Shown here: positions 7,919-19,313 of the stretch, in pieces
Layout: every line of letters starts with the position of its first letter
How positions within the stretch are numbered: position 1 is the stretch's first letter
Source of the DNA: Bacillus sp. X1(2014)
GTDB lineage: Bacteria; Bacillota; Bacilli; Bacillales_B; DSM-18226
Assembly: GCF_007678255.1 (NCBI RefSeq)
Contig: NZ_VEED01000001.1
Location: 372,001 to 436,000, forward strand
Length of the DNA stretch: 64,000 nucleotides
Reading direction: 5' to 3'
The notes under the pieces: model-generated
Databases searched by the model: none
What the model was told of the DNA's origin: nothing
Seen by the model: the letters and a program-made list of their open reading frames with translations, nothing else
Made by a program: the position numbers and the translations under genes

Positions 7919-10116
7919 TATTGAGACACTTCCTCATAACCGAGTTTGTGATAAATCTCCTTGACGACCTTTTGTGCGGCAACCGGAATAATTGTACCAG
8001 GTCCAAAGATAGCTGAAGCACCATGTTCATATAAAAATTGATAATCCTGTGCTGGGATAACGCCGCCAATCACAACCAGAATATCATCTCTGCCAATCAA
8101 TTTTAATTCTTCCACCAATTGAGGGAGAAGCGTTTTATGACCTGCAGCAAGCGAGCTTATCCCAATCACATGGACATCGTTTTCAACAGCCTGCATCGCG
8201 GTTTCCTCTGGAGTTTGAAATAAAGGGCCAATATCGACATCAAATCCAAGGTCAGCGAAGGCCGTGGCAATCACTTTGGCACCGCGGTCATGACCATCCT
8301 GACCCATTTTCGCAATCAGTATTCTTGGTCTTCTGCCCTCATTTTCTAAGAATTCATCGGTCATTCTTTTTACTTCATTAATTTCTTCTTCATTGCTAAA
8401 TGCGGTGCTATACACGCCGCTGATTGAACGAATCACAGCCTTATGCCTGCTAGCCACTTGCTCAATTGCATCAGAAATTTCCCCAAGCGTGGCTCTCGCC
8501 CTTGCTGCTTGTACAGCCAATTCTAATAGATTCTGTTTACCTGTTTCTGCCGCTTTCGTTAATGCAGTAAGCGTTTCTTGTACTTTCTTCTCATCGCGAT
8601 TAGCTTTTAATATATTTAATTTTTCAATTTGTTTTAACCGGACGGCTGTATTATCGATATCCAAAATATCAATCGCTTCTTCCTTTTCTAGTCGGTAACG
8701 ATTGACGCCGATAATAGTTTCCTTTCCAGAATCAATTTGCGCCTGTCTTCTAGCAGCTGCTTCTTCAATTCTCATCTTAGGCAGGCCAGTTTCAATTGCC
8801 TTGGCCATTCCACCAAGATTTTCAATCTCTTCGATATGTGTCCATGCTCTATTAACCAATTCATCTGTTAATTTTTCAACGTAGTAAGAGCCTGCCCATG
8901 GATCGATGACATTAGTAATCCCCGTTTCCTCTTGCAAAAATAATTGTGTGTTACGGGCAATCCGTGCCGAAAAATCGGTTGGCAGTGCAATTGCTTCATC
9001 CAAGGCGTTCGTATGCAGGGATTGGGTATGCCCCATCGCAGCAGCATGTGCTTCTATCAACGTTCGTGTGACATTATTAAACGGATCTTGCTCAGTTAAA
9101 CTCCAGCCGGATGTTTGCGAATGTGTCCGTAACGCTAATGATTTTTCGTTTTTTGGAGAAAATGATTTCATCATTTTAGCCCAAATCAATCGAGCAGCGC
9201 GCATTTTAGCTACTTCCATGAAGTAATTCATCCCAATTGCCCAGAAAAAGGACAATCTTGGCGCAAATGAGTCGATTTCAATACCTGCCTTAAGACCTGT
9301 ACGTACATATTCCAAGCCATCTGCAAGAGTGTAGGCCAGTTCTAAATCCGCTGGTGCCCCCGCCTCCTGCATATGATAACCGGAAATACTAATACTATTA
9401 AACTTTGGCATGTGTTTTGACGTATATTCAAAGATATCAGCTATTATTTTCATAGACATTTCAGGCGGATAAATATAGGTGTTTCGGACCATATATTCTT
9501 TTAAAATATCATTTTGAATGGTACCAGCCAGTTTCTCCTGACTTACACCTTGTTCTTCAGCAGTCACGATGAAAAAGGCAAGTATGGGCAGAACTGCCCC
9601 GTTCATGGTCATTGATACGGACATCTGGTCTAACGGTATTCCCTCAAATAATGTCTTCATATCAAGAATGGAATCGATCGCCACCCCTGCTTTACCGACA
9701 TCTCCAACTACTCGTGGATGATCGGAGTCATAGCCGCGATGTGTAGCTAAATCAAAAGCAACTGATAATCCCCTTTGTCCCATTGCTAGATTTCGGCGAT
9801 AGAAAGCATTGCTTTCCTCAGCTGTTGAAAAACCTGCATATTGTCTAACCGTCCATGGACGATTGACATACATGGTTGGATACGGTCCTCGTGTATAAGG
9901 AGGGAGCCCAGGAAGATCATCAATATGCGGAAGATCATTACGATCTTCTTTTGTATAAAGCGGTTTTAGACTGATTTGTTCATTCGTCTCAAACAGTAAA
10001 TCATCGATCGAACCATTTATTTCTTGATCGACTTTTTGCTGCCACTCTTCTTTGGTGATAAATTTCTGTTCGTCAAATAATGATATATTTTGAAAATCAG
10101 GCTTTTGTTTCTTCAA
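7918..10116 (-). CDS. mutB: Methylmalonyl-CoA mutase, large catalytic subunit
   Basis: Interconverts (R)-methylmalonyl-CoA and succinyl-CoA with adenosylcobalamin. 732 residues: N-terminal substrate-binding barrel ([20 protein letters not shown]) and a C-terminal cobalamin domain with the DxHxxG motif in [16 protein letters not shown] near residue 605. [17 protein letters not shown] is typical of the B12 domain. The TTG start at 10116 lies 20 bp inside the end of mutA, behind GGAGGTGAGTAAGG. Forms a heterodimer with MutA. Also called scpA. Confidence 0.93.
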   Translation of the reverse strand: MKKQKPDFQNISLFDEQKFITKEEWQQKVDQEINGSIDDLLFETNEQISLKPLYTKEDRNDLPHIDDLPGLPPYTRGPYPTMYVNRPWTVRQYAGFSTAEESNAFYRRNLAMGQRGLSVAFDLATHRGYDSDHPRVVGDVGKAGVAIDSILDMKTLFEGIPLDQMSVSMTMNGAVLPILAFFIVTAEEQGVSQEKLAGTIQNDILKEYMVRNTYIYPPEMSMKIIADIFEYTSKHMPKFNSISISGYHMQEAGAPADLELAYTLADGLEYVRTGLKAGIEIDSFAPRLSFFWAIGMNYFMEVAKMRAARLIWAKMMKSFSPKNEKSLALRTHSQTSGWSLTEQDPFNNVTRTLIEAHAAAMGHTQSLHTNALDEAIALPTDFSARIARNTQLFLQEETGITNVIDPWAGSYYVEKLTDELVNRAWTHIEEIENLGGMAKAIETGLPKMRIEEAAARRQAQIDSGKETIIGVNRYRLEKEEAIDILDIDNTAVRLKQIEKLNILKANRDEKKVQETLTALTKAAETGKQNLLELAVQAARARATLGEISDAIEQVASRHKAVIRSISGVYSTAFSNEEEINEVKRMTDEFLENEGRRPRILIAKMGQDGHDRGAKVIATAFADLGFDVDIGPLFQTPEETAMQAVENDVHVIGISSLAAGHKTLLPQLVEELKLIGRDDILVVIGGVIPAQDYQFLYEHGASAIFGPGTIIPVAAQKVVKEIYHKLGYEEVSQ

Positions 10117-11986
10117 CCTTACTCACCTCCAACTCACTTAGAATGGACAACAGCGTTTCATAGCAATTGCTTCTCACATGGATAAACTGCTTAATACCTT
10201 CATTCATCCACAAATCCTGTTTTTCTTTTTCTGGCAGTCCCGCTAAGTAAAAAGTCCGCTCAGGAAATTCAGTTTTAAGAATCTTTAGGATGTCATGTCC
10301 AATTATTTCGTATTGATCATTCGTTCCGCATAAGCAATAGTGCTTTGCAGGATGTTCTAAAACAAATTGTCTGGCATTCTCAACAGTTACAATTGAATTA
10401 CTTATAAGCGCTTTCAAACCTCCAGCTGCGAGAAATCCCTTCATAAAATCAAGCCTTGCTTTATGCTGTTTTAATCCTCCGAGACAAATCATAACTACTG
10501 ATGGCTTAGATCCTACTTTTCCTTCGAGATCAACTGACTTTTTTCGTAATTCTTCGAATGGTTCTGCCAATCTACGGTTTGGAATAGCCTCTATATTTAT
10601 TAATGAGTTTTCTCCATTTGCCAAATATGAATTTTTCTCTGGCGGGTTTTTATATGTAACCATTTCATCCAGATTGGCGTAGACATTTGTTCCAACAATA
10701 CTTTTCCTTCTTGTTTGGATATCATGAATCTTTTTTTCATAGACCGCTGCTATCTCTTGTTGCAGCCATTTAGATTTTAGTACTTCTAAAATGCCTCCAT
10801 GTGCGTCAATACGCTTAAAAAATTCCCAAGCTTTTTCAGCAAGTTCAATGGTTAGATGTTCCACATACCAAGAACCTCCAGCAGGATCAATAACCTTTTG
10901 CAGATGTGCTTCTTCCTTCAAAAGCAATTGAGTATTTCTAGCAATTCTATCCGAAAACGAAGTGACACTTGTAAGATCATCGTAAGGACTCACATGTAAG
11001 TATTGAATGCCCCCAACCACGGCCGCAAAAGCTTCATTTCCAGCCCTGAGGAGGTTAACATACGGGTCATGTAAAGTTTTTGTGTGAATAGAAGTTTCAA
11101 CAGCAATATTCATCCTGGAACTGTCTTCATTAGCTCCATAAACACTGCTCACACGGCTCCATAGGACTCGGGCAGCTCGAAGCTTTGCGATTTCCATGAA
11201 GAAATTGCTGCCAATGGAGAATTGAAAAATCATTTTTGTAAAAATCGTGTCTAGATCCATGCCTGCATCCTGAAGATGTTCAAGATAGAATATCCCCTCA
11301 GCTATTGCAATCCCCAGTTCTTGAGCCGCACTTGAACCACCATTATGATAGGCACTAGTATCAATTAGAATTGTACGCAAGTTAGGAAACTTTACAGCAG
11401 AATTACAAATGGTATTAACCCAGTCTTTCAGAAATGCTTCTGAAATTACTCCTTCTATAGCAAAAATGGCAACTGGATCTGAACTAACATATCCACTGAT
11501 TTTTTCACTATCATCTTCGCGTTCTACTATTGCTTCTAATTCAGTGAGGAAAGTGGATTGGTATTCTTTAGCGTTGATTGAAAAGGGATATTGAGTATAT
11601 GAATCTGCTAAAACCTTTCCTAGGTTTTGATCCCCACCTAACAGATTATTCGAGACATTAAATGAAATGGCTGATTGACCTTTTTTAAATGATTCATGGA
11701 GTTTCGACTGCAGATCTTCTACCGTTTGATAGGATAGTCGTTGAGCAACCTTCCAGTCATTTTTCAAGTACCCTAATGGATAGATCCCTCTTCTAAAATC
11801 TGAACCTCCTGGATATTCCGGTACCTGACACTCATCTTGACGGGTATAAAGCGGTTTCAAATTAATGTTTTCATATGTAGTAGTTTGTAAAGATTCAACC
11901 GATTTTCCTTTTAAGGATTGCTCTGCTTTTTCTGTCCATGCTTGTTCTGATAATGAAGGAAAAGACTGATTCCTTAAATTGTTCAA
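10097..11986 (-). CDS. mutA: Methylmalonyl-CoA mutase, small non-catalytic subunit
   Basis: Partner of MutB, 629 residues from the TTG at 11984-11986. The ATG 9 nt upstream directly abuts the GGGGG of the ribosome binding site, so the TTG is preferred. It shares the barrel region ([20 protein letters not shown] and [21 protein letters not shown]). In the C-terminal domain the cobalamin motif is lost: [13 protein letters not shown] stands where MutB has GQDGHDRG. This is the expected state of the small subunit. First gene of mutA-mutB-meaB; a TTGAATT...AATTCAA palindrome lies 26-41 bp upstream. Confidence 0.9.
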   Translation of the reverse strand: MNNLRNQSFPSLSEQAWTEKAEQSLKGKSVESLQTTTYENINLKPLYTRQDECQVPEYPGGSDFRRGIYPLGYLKNDWKVAQRLSYQTVEDLQSKLHESFKKGQSAISFNVSNNLLGGDQNLGKVLADSYTQYPFSINAKEYQSTFLTELEAIVEREDDSEKISGYVSSDPVAIFAIEGVISEAFLKDWVNTICNSAVKFPNLRTILIDTSAYHNGGSSAAQELGIAIAEGIFYLEHLQDAGMDLDTIFTKMIFQFSIGSNFFMEIAKLRAARVLWSRVSSVYGANEDSSRMNIAVETSIHTKTLHDPYVNLLRAGNEAFAAVVGGIQYLHVSPYDDLTSVTSFSDRIARNTQLLLKEEAHLQKVIDPAGGSWYVEHLTIELAEKAWEFFKRIDAHGGILEVLKSKWLQQEIAAVYEKKIHDIQTRRKSIVGTNVYANLDEMVTYKNPPEKNSYLANGENSLINIEAIPNRRLAEPFEELRKKSVDLEGKVGSKPSVVMICLGGLKQHKARLDFMKGFLAAGGLKALISNSIVTVENARQFVLEHPAKHYCLCGTNDQYEIIGHDILKILKTEFPERTFYLAGLPEKEKQDLWMNEGIKQFIHVRSNCYETLLSILSELEVSKVEETKA

Positions 11987-12011
11987 ACTTCTCATCCCCC
12001 TCTCTACTCAA

Positions 12012-12027
12012 TTGAATTAAAATTCAA
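12012..12027. promoter_or_regulatory. Candidate operator upstream of mutA
   Basis: Arms TTGAATT and AATTCAA flank a 2-nt centre. It differs by one base from the ARG box of artP. TGAAT...ATTCA half sites are also used by TetR-type fatty acid regulators (FadR), so the binding protein is open. No binding data. Confidence 0.4.
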
Positions 12028-12081
12028 ATAATTCTACCTACTACTATTTTATGGTACAAACAAATTTCAAGCAATCTAAAA

Positions 12082-12121
12082 ACAAACAACCGCTGCCATG
12101 CTTGGTAGCGGTTGTTTTGTT
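12082..12121 (-). terminator. Terminator of the bkd operon
   Basis: AACAACCGCTACC and GGCAGCGGTTGTT on the minus strand form a long stem with one mismatch, followed by a TTTGTTTTT tract. It directly follows the bkdB stop and separates the bkd operon from mutA. Confidence 0.75.
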
Positions 12122-13429
12122 TTAATAAATCGAAGTCGTTGATTTTGAGGTATTTTCTAGTATTTCCTTCACACGTTGTAAGAAACGTCCGCAAACGAGG
12201 CCGTCTAATACTCTATGATCGAGCGACATACATAAATTCACAATATCACGAACAGCAATCATTCCATTATTCATGACGACTGGCCGTTTGACGATGGACT
12301 CTACTTGAAGAATAGCTGCTTGTGGATAATTAATGATACCCATTGATTGAACAGATCCAAAGGAACCCGTATTGTTCACCGTGAAGGTTCCGCCTTGCAT
12401 ATCTTCAGATCTTAGTTTCCCGGTTCTCACTTTGACAGCAAGCTCAGAGATTTCACGCGCAATCCCTTTGATTGTTTTTTCATCGGCCTGTTTAATGACA
12501 GGTACATAGAGTGCGTCATCCGTAGCTACTGCAATTGAAATATTGATATCTTTCTTTTGGATAATTTTATCTCCTGCCCACATAGAATTGATTTGTGGGA
12601 ATTCTTTTAACGCCTGTGCAACAGCCTTCACAAAGAATGCAAAGAAAGTTAAATTAAAGCCTTCTTTTTTCTTAAACTCATCTTTTATAAAGTTACGGTA
12701 CTCCACCAAATTCGTGGCGTCCACTTCAATCATCGTCCAAGCATGCGGTGCTTCGTGTTTGCTTCGCAGCATGTTAGCAGCAATCGCTTTACGGATGCCT
12801 GTGACTGGAATTTCAATGTCACCAACAGCTACTGGTATATTCACAGCTTGAGCAGGTGCCGTTGGCTGGGCGACTGGCTGAGCCGCCTCTTGTTTTGGTG
12901 CCTTGATAACGGAAGGCTCATTTATCGCTTCTACATTTTGTCCCGCTTCAGGAATATTGCCTGATTCAATTAGTTTTAAGAGATCTTTCCTCGTAATTCG
13001 TCCACCTGCACCGGTGCCTGACACCCTAGTTAAATCAATGCCATGTTCTTGAGAGATTTTAAGGACAGCGGGCGAGTAGCGTGCTTTATTGCCTTGTTGT
13101 TCAGCTTGTTCCACATTTTCTGGTGCACTTGCTGGTGTGCTCGGGCTTGCTGCAACAGATGCTTCAGGAACTTCTTCAGTTGTTCCACCTTCCAAAGCTA
13201 TCGTGCAAATTTGCTCCCCAACGGCTAAGGTATCTCCTTCTTCTGCAATTAGCTCCTTAATAACACCTGTAAAGGAGGATGGGATTTCCGCATTTACCTT
13301 ATCAGTCATCACTTCTGCCAGGGGATCGTATTTATTGACTTTATCTCCTACAGATACAAGCCATTTACTTATCGTACCTTCGGTTACGCTCTCCCCTAAC
13401 TGAGGCATTTTAATTTGTTCAATTACCAC
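12122..13429 (-). CDS. bkdB: Branched-chain alpha-keto acid dehydrogenase E2 (lipoamide acyltransferase)
   Basis: Core of the complex that turns branched-chain 2-oxo acids into acyl-CoAs. Domains in order: lipoyl domain (residues 1-80) with lipoyl lysine 44 in MTDKVNAE; a Pro/Ala-rich linker; a peripheral subunit-binding domain near 115-155 (SPAVLKISQEHGIDL, GRITRKDLL); a second linker; catalytic acyltransferase domain ending in SLDHRVLDG with active histidine 405. The GTG start at 13429 lies 10 nt behind AGGAG. Last gene of the bkd operon. 435 residues, normal for the family. Confidence 0.92.
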   Translation of the reverse strand: MVIEQIKMPQLGESVTEGTISKWLVSVGDKVNKYDPLAEVMTDKVNAEIPSSFTGVIKELIAEEGDTLAVGEQICTIALEGGTTEEVPEASVAASPSTPASAPENVEQAEQQGNKARYSPAVLKISQEHGIDLTRVSGTGAGGRITRKDLLKLIESGNIPEAGQNVEAINEPSVIKAPKQEAAQPVAQPTAPAQAVNIPVAVGDIEIPVTGIRKAIAANMLRSKHEAPHAWTMIEVDATNLVEYRNFIKDEFKKKEGFNLTFFAFFVKAVAQALKEFPQINSMWAGDKIIQKKDINISIAVATDDALYVPVIKQADEKTIKGIAREISELAVKVRTGKLRSEDMQGGTFTVNNTGSFGSVQSMGIINYPQAAILQVESIVKRPVVMNNGMIAVRDIVNLCMSLDHRVLDGLVCGRFLQRVKEILENTSKSTTSIY

Positions 13430-13493
13430 TATTTACACACTCCTATTGTCCAGCACTGGCGCCTAACCCCATTCAGTTGCCAGGGCTTTCGTT

Positions 13494-14477
13494 TTAGTAC
13501 TCAGCTAGATCGCGCATCGCTTTTTCGACTTTATCCGGATTTACCATAAAGAATTTTTCCATTGTTGGCGAATACGGCATGGCCGGAACATCTGGTCCAG
13601 CTAATCGCATAATTGGTGCATCTAATTCGAATAAGCAATTTTCTGCAATGATTGCAGCGACTTCGCTAATAATACTGCCTTCTTTTGTATCCTCTGTAAT
13701 AAGAAGAACTTTACCCGTTTTTGATGCCGCCTCAATGATGGCTTCTTTATCTAGAGGATAGACAGTTCTCAAATCAAGAATATGAACGGAGATACCATCT
13801 TTCGCTAATTTTTCCGCTGCTTGAAGGGCAAAATGAACACAGAGACCATACGTAATGACGGTAATATCTTCTCCTTCGCGCTTTACATCTGCTTTCCCAA
13901 TTGGCAGGGTGTAATCATCAGAAGGTACCTCACCTTTAATTAACCGATAAGCCCGCTTATGCTCGAAAAATAAAACCGGGTCATTGTCACGGACAGCTGC
14001 CTTTAACAGTCCTTTTGCATCGTATGGTGTGGACGGCATAACAATTTTTAATCCAGGCTGATTTGCAAATACCGCCTCAACAGATTGGGAATGATATAGT
14101 GCACCATGAACCCCGCCGCCATAGGGAGCACGAATAACCATCGGACAACTCCAGTCATTATTGGAACGATAGCGGATTTTCGCTGCTTCTGAAATAATTT
14201 GATTCACTGCCGGCATGATAAAGTCGGCAAATTGCATTTCGGCAATCGGACGCATACCGTACATCGCTGCACCAATTCCTACGCCAGCAATGGCTGATTC
14301 AGCAAGTGGTGTGTCAATGACTCGTTCTTCCCCAAATTGATCATATAATCCTTGGGTGGCCTTAAAAACTCCGCCTTTTAAACCAACATCTTCACCAAGA
14401 ACAAAAACCTTTGGGTCTCTTTCCATTTCTTCTCGCATTGCCATTGTAATGGCATCAATATATGAAATTATCGCCAT
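13494..14477 (-). CDS. bkdAB: Branched-chain alpha-keto acid dehydrogenase E1 beta
   Basis: 327-residue beta half of the thiamine-diphosphate-dependent E1 enzyme. Typical parts are VFVLGEDVGLKGGVFKAT near the N terminus, RYRSNNDWSCPMVIRAPYGGG and the C-terminal transketolase domain with DLRTVYPLDKEAI. It lies 12 bp after bkdAA and 64 bp before bkdB. E1 beta also binds the E2 subunit-binding domain. Confidence 0.92.
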   Translation of the reverse strand: MAIISYIDAITMAMREEMERDPKVFVLGEDVGLKGGVFKATQGLYDQFGEERVIDTPLAESAIAGVGIGAAMYGMRPIAEMQFADFIMPAVNQIISEAAKIRYRSNNDWSCPMVIRAPYGGGVHGALYHSQSVEAVFANQPGLKIVMPSTPYDAKGLLKAAVRDNDPVLFFEHKRAYRLIKGEVPSDDYTLPIGKADVKREGEDITVITYGLCVHFALQAAEKLAKDGISVHILDLRTVYPLDKEAIIEAASKTGKVLLITEDTKEGSIISEVAAIIAENCLFELDAPIMRLAGPDVPAMPYSPTMEKFFMVNPDKVEKAMRDLAEY

Positions 14478-14489
14478 GTTTCATCCCCC

Positions 14490-15485
14490 TTACAAGTCCG
14501 CATAAACAAATTTCAGCGCATCTTCAGGTGCAGAGTACGGTGCATTTTCTGCGTAGTCTGTCGCCTCATTGACAAGCTTCATTACGCGGTCATTTATTTC
14601 TTTTTCTAGTGAATCATCCATGACACCAGTTTCCTTTAAATATGCACCAAAGGTAATAATTGGATCTTGGGTTTTTGCTTTGGCAACCTCATCTGGTGCA
14701 CGGTAGGAACGGTCGTCATCATCAGAAGAGTGTGGTGTCAGACGATAAGAAATGGTTTCAATCAACGTTGGTCCTTCACCTCGTCGACCGCGCTCTGCAG
14801 CTTCCTTCACTGCTTTATAAACCTCTAGTGGATCGTTTCCGTCCACAGTGAACCCTGGCATACCATAGCCAATCGCACGATCTGAAACCTTCTCACACCC
14901 CAATTGTTTTTCAATTGGAACGGAAATCGCATACTTGTTATTTTCACACATAAAAATTACAGGAAGTTTATGAACACCTGCAAAGTTGGCGCCCTCATGA
15001 AAGTCCCCTTGGTTAGAGGAGCCTTCACCGAAAGTTACAAAAGTTACGAGGTCTTTTCTTTCCATTTTCCCAGCAAGAGCGATTCCAACAGCATGGGGAA
15101 CCTGAGTTGTTACCGGAGAAGAACCTGTGACAATCCGATTTTTCTTTTGGCCAAAGTGCCCAGGCATTTGCCGGCTCCCTGAATTAGGGTCTTCTGCTTT
15201 TGCAAAACCTGAAAGCATCAATTCCCTCGGAGTCATCCCAAAAGTTAAGACCACACCCATATCACGATAATACGGAAGAACATAATCTTTTTCACGATCA
15301 AGAGCAAATGCAGCCCCTACTTGTGCTGCCTCCTGCCCTTGACAAGAAATAACGAAGGGAATTTTCCCGGCACGGTTTAATAACCACATCCGCTCATCAA
15401 TACGGCGGGCCAATAGCATAGTTTCGTACATTTCCAATACTTTTCCGTCATTTAAACCTAAAGCATCATGACGCTTTTCTGTCAT
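14490..15485 (-). CDS. bkdAA: Branched-chain alpha-keto acid dehydrogenase E1 alpha
   Basis: 331 residues. The thiamine diphosphate/Mg motif begins at GEGSSNQGDFHEGANFA and ends with CENNKYAIS. LTPHSSDDDDRSYR is the usual phospho-loop region, present as in bacterial enzymes. The ATG follows AGGAGGTAAGAAATAG. It is upstream of bkdAB and pairs with it in the E1 heterotetramer. Confidence 0.92.
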   Translation of the reverse strand: MTEKRHDALGLNDGKVLEMYETMLLARRIDERMWLLNRAGKIPFVISCQGQEAAQVGAAFALDREKDYVLPYYRDMGVVLTFGMTPRELMLSGFAKAEDPNSGSRQMPGHFGQKKNRIVTGSSPVTTQVPHAVGIALAGKMERKDLVTFVTFGEGSSNQGDFHEGANFAGVHKLPVIFMCENNKYAISVPIEKQLGCEKVSDRAIGYGMPGFTVDGNDPLEVYKAVKEAAERGRRGEGPTLIETISYRLTPHSSDDDDRSYRAPDEVAKAKTQDPIITFGAYLKETGVMDDSLEKEINDRVMKLVNEATDYAENAPYSAPEDALKFVYADL

Positions 15486-15524
15486 CTATTTCTTACCTCC
15501 TAATATTCGAATGAAAAAATTACT

Positions 15525-16946
15525 TTAAGAATGAATCGCTTTTCCATCTACGGCAAGCGCAGCCTCACCAATGGCTTCTGAAAGAGTTGGGTGTGGATGA
15601 ATCGTATGCGCGATTTCCCAAGGTGTTGCATCTAATACCATTGCAAGTCCTGCCTCCGTAATCATATCAGTTACATGCGGACCAATCATATGCACCCCTA
15701 GAATATCATTGGTCTCTTCATCCGCAACAATTTTCACAAATCCGTCCGATTCTCCAAAGACAAGTGCTTTCCCAATCGCCCGGAAAGAAAACTTTCCTGT
15801 TTTTACTTTATGACCTTTTTCAATAGCTTGGTCTTCTGTTATTCCCACACTGGAAACCTCTGGGTTGCTATAGATGCATCTAGAAACTAAGTGATACTGC
15901 AATGGCGAAGGATCCTTTCCAGCAATATGTTCGACAGCAATGATCCCTTCATGTGATGCCACATGGGCAAGTTGTAATCCGCCAATCACATCACCAATCG
16001 CATAAATATGTGATTCTTTCGTTTGGAAGAATTCATTTGTTGCAATAAAACCCTTCTCTATTTGTATTTCTGTATTCTCTAGGCCAATTCCTTCTGTATT
16101 TGCCTGACGACCTACAGAAACAAGAAGTTTTTCTGCTTTAAATTCCTTTACGGTGCCCTTTACTTCTGCAGAAATCGCTACTCCGTTGTCTCTTACTATC
16201 GTTTCGGGAAGGACTTTTGCACTTGTTACCAGTTTAATTCCTTTTTTCTTCATCAAGCGCTGCATTTCTTTTGAAATTTCTTTATCTTCTGTAGGAATAA
16301 TACGGTCAGCATACTCAATAACTGTTACATCAACTCCGAAATCATGAAGCATGGACGCCCACTCAATTCCGATTACGCCACCACCAACAATAATAATGGA
16401 ATTAGGCAATGACTCTAATTGCAATGCCTCATCAGATGTCATGACATATTCACGATCAATCTCAAGACCTGGAAGTGTCCTTGGTCTTGAACCTGTTGCA
16501 ATGATCACATTTTTAGGAAGAAGCATTTCGTTTTCTTCCCCGTTATTCATTTCAACAGAAATAGTTCCCGGCATAGGAGAAAAAATGGACGGTCCCAAGA
16601 TTCTGCCTATACCTTCATAGACATCGATTTTGCCCTGTTTCATTAAATGTTGTACACCTTTATGAAGCTGGTCAATAATTTTATTTTTTCTCTCTTGTAC
16701 TTTACCAAAATTTATTGATACATCACTAGTAATTACACCGAAATCCTCACTATGTTTTGTTGTTGCAAAAACCTCTGCGCTCCTAAGCAGTGCCTTACTT
16801 GGTATACACCCTTGATGCAAACACGTCCCGCCAAGTTTTCCTTTTTCAACAATCGCAGTTTTTAAGCCAAGCTGAGAGGCCCTAATTGCGGCGACATAGC
16901 CGCCAGTTCCCCCGCCAAGAACTACCAAATCATATTCTTGTGCCAC
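15525..16946 (-). CDS. lpdV: Dihydrolipoyl dehydrogenase of the bkd complex (LpdV)
   Basis: FAD disulfide oxidoreductase (E3) that reoxidises lipoyl groups with NAD. N-terminal FAD site VVLGGGTGGYVAA; redox pair Cys42/Cys47 in GGTCLHQGCIPSKALL; NAD site IIVGGGVIGIEWASML; C-terminal catalytic HPHPTLSEAIGE. The GTG start lies 8 nt behind GGGGAGG. Its position inside the bkd operon marks it as LpdV rather than the pyruvate dehydrogenase E3. Confidence 0.92.
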   Translation of the reverse strand: MAQEYDLVVLGGGTGGYVAAIRASQLGLKTAIVEKGKLGGTCLHQGCIPSKALLRSAEVFATTKHSEDFGVITSDVSINFGKVQERKNKIIDQLHKGVQHLMKQGKIDVYEGIGRILGPSIFSPMPGTISVEMNNGEENEMLLPKNVIIATGSRPRTLPGLEIDREYVMTSDEALQLESLPNSIIIVGGGVIGIEWASMLHDFGVDVTVIEYADRIIPTEDKEISKEMQRLMKKKGIKLVTSAKVLPETIVRDNGVAISAEVKGTVKEFKAEKLLVSVGRQANTEGIGLENTEIQIEKGFIATNEFFQTKESHIYAIGDVIGGLQLAHVASHEGIIAVEHIAGKDPSPLQYHLVSRCIYSNPEVSSVGITEDQAIEKGHKVKTGKFSFRAIGKALVFGESDGFVKIVADEETNDILGVHMIGPHVTDMITEAGLAMVLDATPWEIAHTIHPHPTLSEAIGEAALAVDGKAIHS

Positions 16947-16967
16947 TCTTTTTTCCTCCCCATAACC

Positions 16968-18071
16968 TTAAATTTTAACTGTTTTAAAATTCCCAGGATA
17001 AATTTTTTCCTCTTCTTCGCCTCTTAAGACTCGCAGTGCACCCTCAGCAAGTGCCTGTAGTTCATTTTCACCCGGTTGAACCATGACATCAGCAATCCAA
17101 TTGATTCTATCGGTAATTGATTTCACGAATCCTTTCCCGTAGGCGAGGCCGCCAGTTAGAACTATCGCATCCACTTTTCCAGAGAGAACAGTACTAGCAG
17201 CCCCTATTTCCTTAGCCACTTGATAGGCCATTGCCTCATAAATTAGCGCTGCCTCTTTATCACCTGCTGTAATTCGCTCCTCTACCTTTACCGCATCATT
17301 GGTTCCAAGATAACCTACAAGACCACCTTGACCAACCAGCATTTTCATAATTTCTTCCCGATAATATTCACCAGAATAACAAAGAGCCACTAAATCCCCT
17401 ACAGGAACGGTTCCGGAACGTTCTGGACTGAAGGGGCCATCCCCATGAAGACCATTATTTACATCAATGACCTTTCCTTTCTTATGGACACCCACGGTAA
17501 TACCGCCACCCATATGGGTAACAATTAAATTTAAGTCGTTGTATTTTTTCCCTAATTCCTTGGCAACCCTTCTTGCAACAGCTTTCTGATTCAACGCGTG
17601 GAAGATACTTTTTCGTTCAATTAAGGAAAAGCCAGAAATTCTCGCAATTGGTTCTAATTCGTCAACAACAACTGGATCGACGATAAAAGAAGGAATATTT
17701 AAACCAGAAGCAATTTCGTAAGCAATGATTCCGCCAAGATTGGATGCGTGCTGCCCTGCATAACCAGACCGTAAATCTGTTAACATCACATCATTAACTG
17801 CATAGGTACCTCCTTCAATCGGACGAAGTAATCCCCCGCGTCCACATACAGCCGACAATTTGGAAATATTTATCCCTTCATTATCCAGTGTTTCCAAAAT
17901 TGTTGTTTTTCTAAATTCATATTGATCAATAATATTTGCAAATGTGTTGATTGTTTCTGTATCATGACGAATTGTTTTTTCAAAAATAGAAATATCATTA
18001 TCGAAAACCCCGATTTTCGTGGATGTCGAGCCTGGGTTGATGACGAGAATCCGATATTCATTATCGTGCAA
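16968..18071 (-). CDS. buk: Butyrate kinase
   Basis: ASKHA-fold kinase that converts (branched) butyryl phosphate plus ADP to the acid and ATP, paired with ptb in this operon. The N-terminal phosphate-1 loop is [28 protein letters not shown] and VLTGGLAYG are further family motifs. The TTG at 18071 is 8 nt behind GGAGG and gives [15 protein letters not shown]; the upstream TTG lies in the ribosome binding site itself. 367 residues. Confidence 0.9.
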   Translation of the reverse strand: MHDNEYRILVINPGSTSTKIGVFDNDISIFEKTIRHDTETINTFANIIDQYEFRKTTILETLDNEGINISKLSAVCGRGGLLRPIEGGTYAVNDVMLTDLRSGYAGQHASNLGGIIAYEIASGLNIPSFIVDPVVVDELEPIARISGFSLIERKSIFHALNQKAVARRVAKELGKKYNDLNLIVTHMGGGITVGVHKKGKVIDVNNGLHGDGPFSPERSGTVPVGDLVALCYSGEYYREEIMKMLVGQGGLVGYLGTNDAVKVEERITAGDKEAALIYEAMAYQVAKEIGAASTVLSGKVDAIVLTGGLAYGKGFVKSITDRINWIADVMVQPGENELQALAEGALRVLRGEEEEKIYPGNFKTVKI

Positions 18072-18121
18072 CGTATTGACCTCCAATTTTATTTTTCAAC
18101 CTAATTGCCCCATGAAAGGCA

Positions 18122-18148
18122 AAGACGCTGAATTCCCATTCAGCGCTT
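18122..18148 (-). other. Hairpin in the bcd-buk gap of the bkd operon
   Basis: On the minus strand AGCGCTGAAT and ATTCAGCGTCTT form a stem of about 10 bp around GGGA. It is followed by only three T residues, so it is a weak terminator at best. It may be an RNA processing or stability element that sets gene ratios. The gap between bcd and buk is about 105 bp. Confidence 0.45.
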
Positions 18149-18176
18149 TCCAAAAACTATTTTTTGTCAAAAAGGT

Positions 18177-19280
18177 TTATCTTGAAATTCTATGACTTAA
18201 AATATGATGACCATTTTGGAGAAATTGGCTTCTTGAATTACGAATTCTTGCAATTCTTTCTTCTGCCATCCTGTCAGCGGCTACGTATGTCGGAATGCCG
18301 TCACGTTTTGAAATTTCAATAACTTTTTCAATGGTGGTATATAGCTGTTCAACCTTTTTCATTGCGCGCTCTTGGTTATAACCATATAATTCATCTGCCA
18401 CATTGATTACGCCTCCAGCATTAATTACATAATCCGGGGCATAAACGATACCCATTTCATGAATAATATCTCCGTGACGGGTATCCTTTAATTGATTATT
18501 CGCAGAACCTGCAATCACTCTTGCTTTTAACTGTGGAATGGTCTCGTCATTAATCGTTGCTCCGAGTGCACATGGGGCATAGATATCACATTCCACACCA
18601 TAAATTTCATCAGGATCAACAGCCAAAGCACCAAATGCTTCAATCGCACGGTTAACGGCCTCTTTATTAATATCCGTTACAATCAGCTGTGCTCCTTCTT
18701 CATGCAAATATTCGCAAAGTGTATAAGCAACATTTCCAACACCTTGAACAGCCACTACTTTTCCTTCTAGAGAATCCGTGCCAAACGCCTCTTTCGCAGC
18801 TGCTTTCATGCCGCGGTATACACCAAAAGCTGTTACCGGGGATGGATTACCAGATGAACCAAACGCAGGAGAGATTCCAGTTACAAAATCTGTTTCTTCA
18901 TGAATTAAATCCATATCAGCCACCGTTGTACCAACATCTTCTGCGGTAATATATCTGCCATTTAATCCTTGAATGTAGCGGCCAAATGCACGGAACATTG
19001 CTTCATTCTTATCTTTCCTTGGATCACCGATGATAACGGTTTTACCACCGCCAAGATTTAATCCAGCCGCCGCATTCTTATATGTCATTCCTTTAGCAAG
19101 TCGGAGGGCATCCTCAATGGCTGCTTCTTCAGATGCATAAGTCCACATCCGTGTTCCACCTAAAGCTGGCCCTAAAGTTGTATCATGAATAGCAATAATT
19201 GCCTTTAATCCTGATTGTTTATCCTGACAAAATACCACTTGCTCATAATCGTATTGTTCTAGGTATTTGAAAATTTCCAT
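18177..19280 (-). CDS. bcd: Leucine dehydrogenase (branched-chain amino acid dehydrogenase)
   Basis: NAD-dependent deamination of leucine, isoleucine and valine to the 2-oxo acids used by the bkd complex. 367 residues. The catalytic lysine lies in [20 protein letters not shown], a hallmark of the Glu/Leu/Phe/Val dehydrogenase family. The NAD site is [18 protein letters not shown]. The ATG at 19280 is behind GAGGAGG. Second gene of the operon. Also called yqiT or ldh in relatives. Confidence 0.93.
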   Translation of the reverse strand: MEIFKYLEQYDYEQVVFCQDKQSGLKAIIAIHDTTLGPALGGTRMWTYASEEAAIEDALRLAKGMTYKNAAAGLNLGGGKTVIIGDPRKDKNEAMFRAFGRYIQGLNGRYITAEDVGTTVADMDLIHEETDFVTGISPAFGSSGNPSPVTAFGVYRGMKAAAKEAFGTDSLEGKVVAVQGVGNVAYTLCEYLHEEGAQLIVTDINKEAVNRAIEAFGALAVDPDEIYGVECDIYAPCALGATINDETIPQLKARVIAGSANNQLKDTRHGDIIHEMGIVYAPDYVINAGGVINVADELYGYNQERAMKKVEQLYTTIEKVIEISKRDGIPTYVAADRMAEERIARIRNSRSQFLQNGHHILSHRISR

Positions 19281-19313
19281 GTAAAATTAATTCCTCCTCA
19301 AATGATTTACTAT

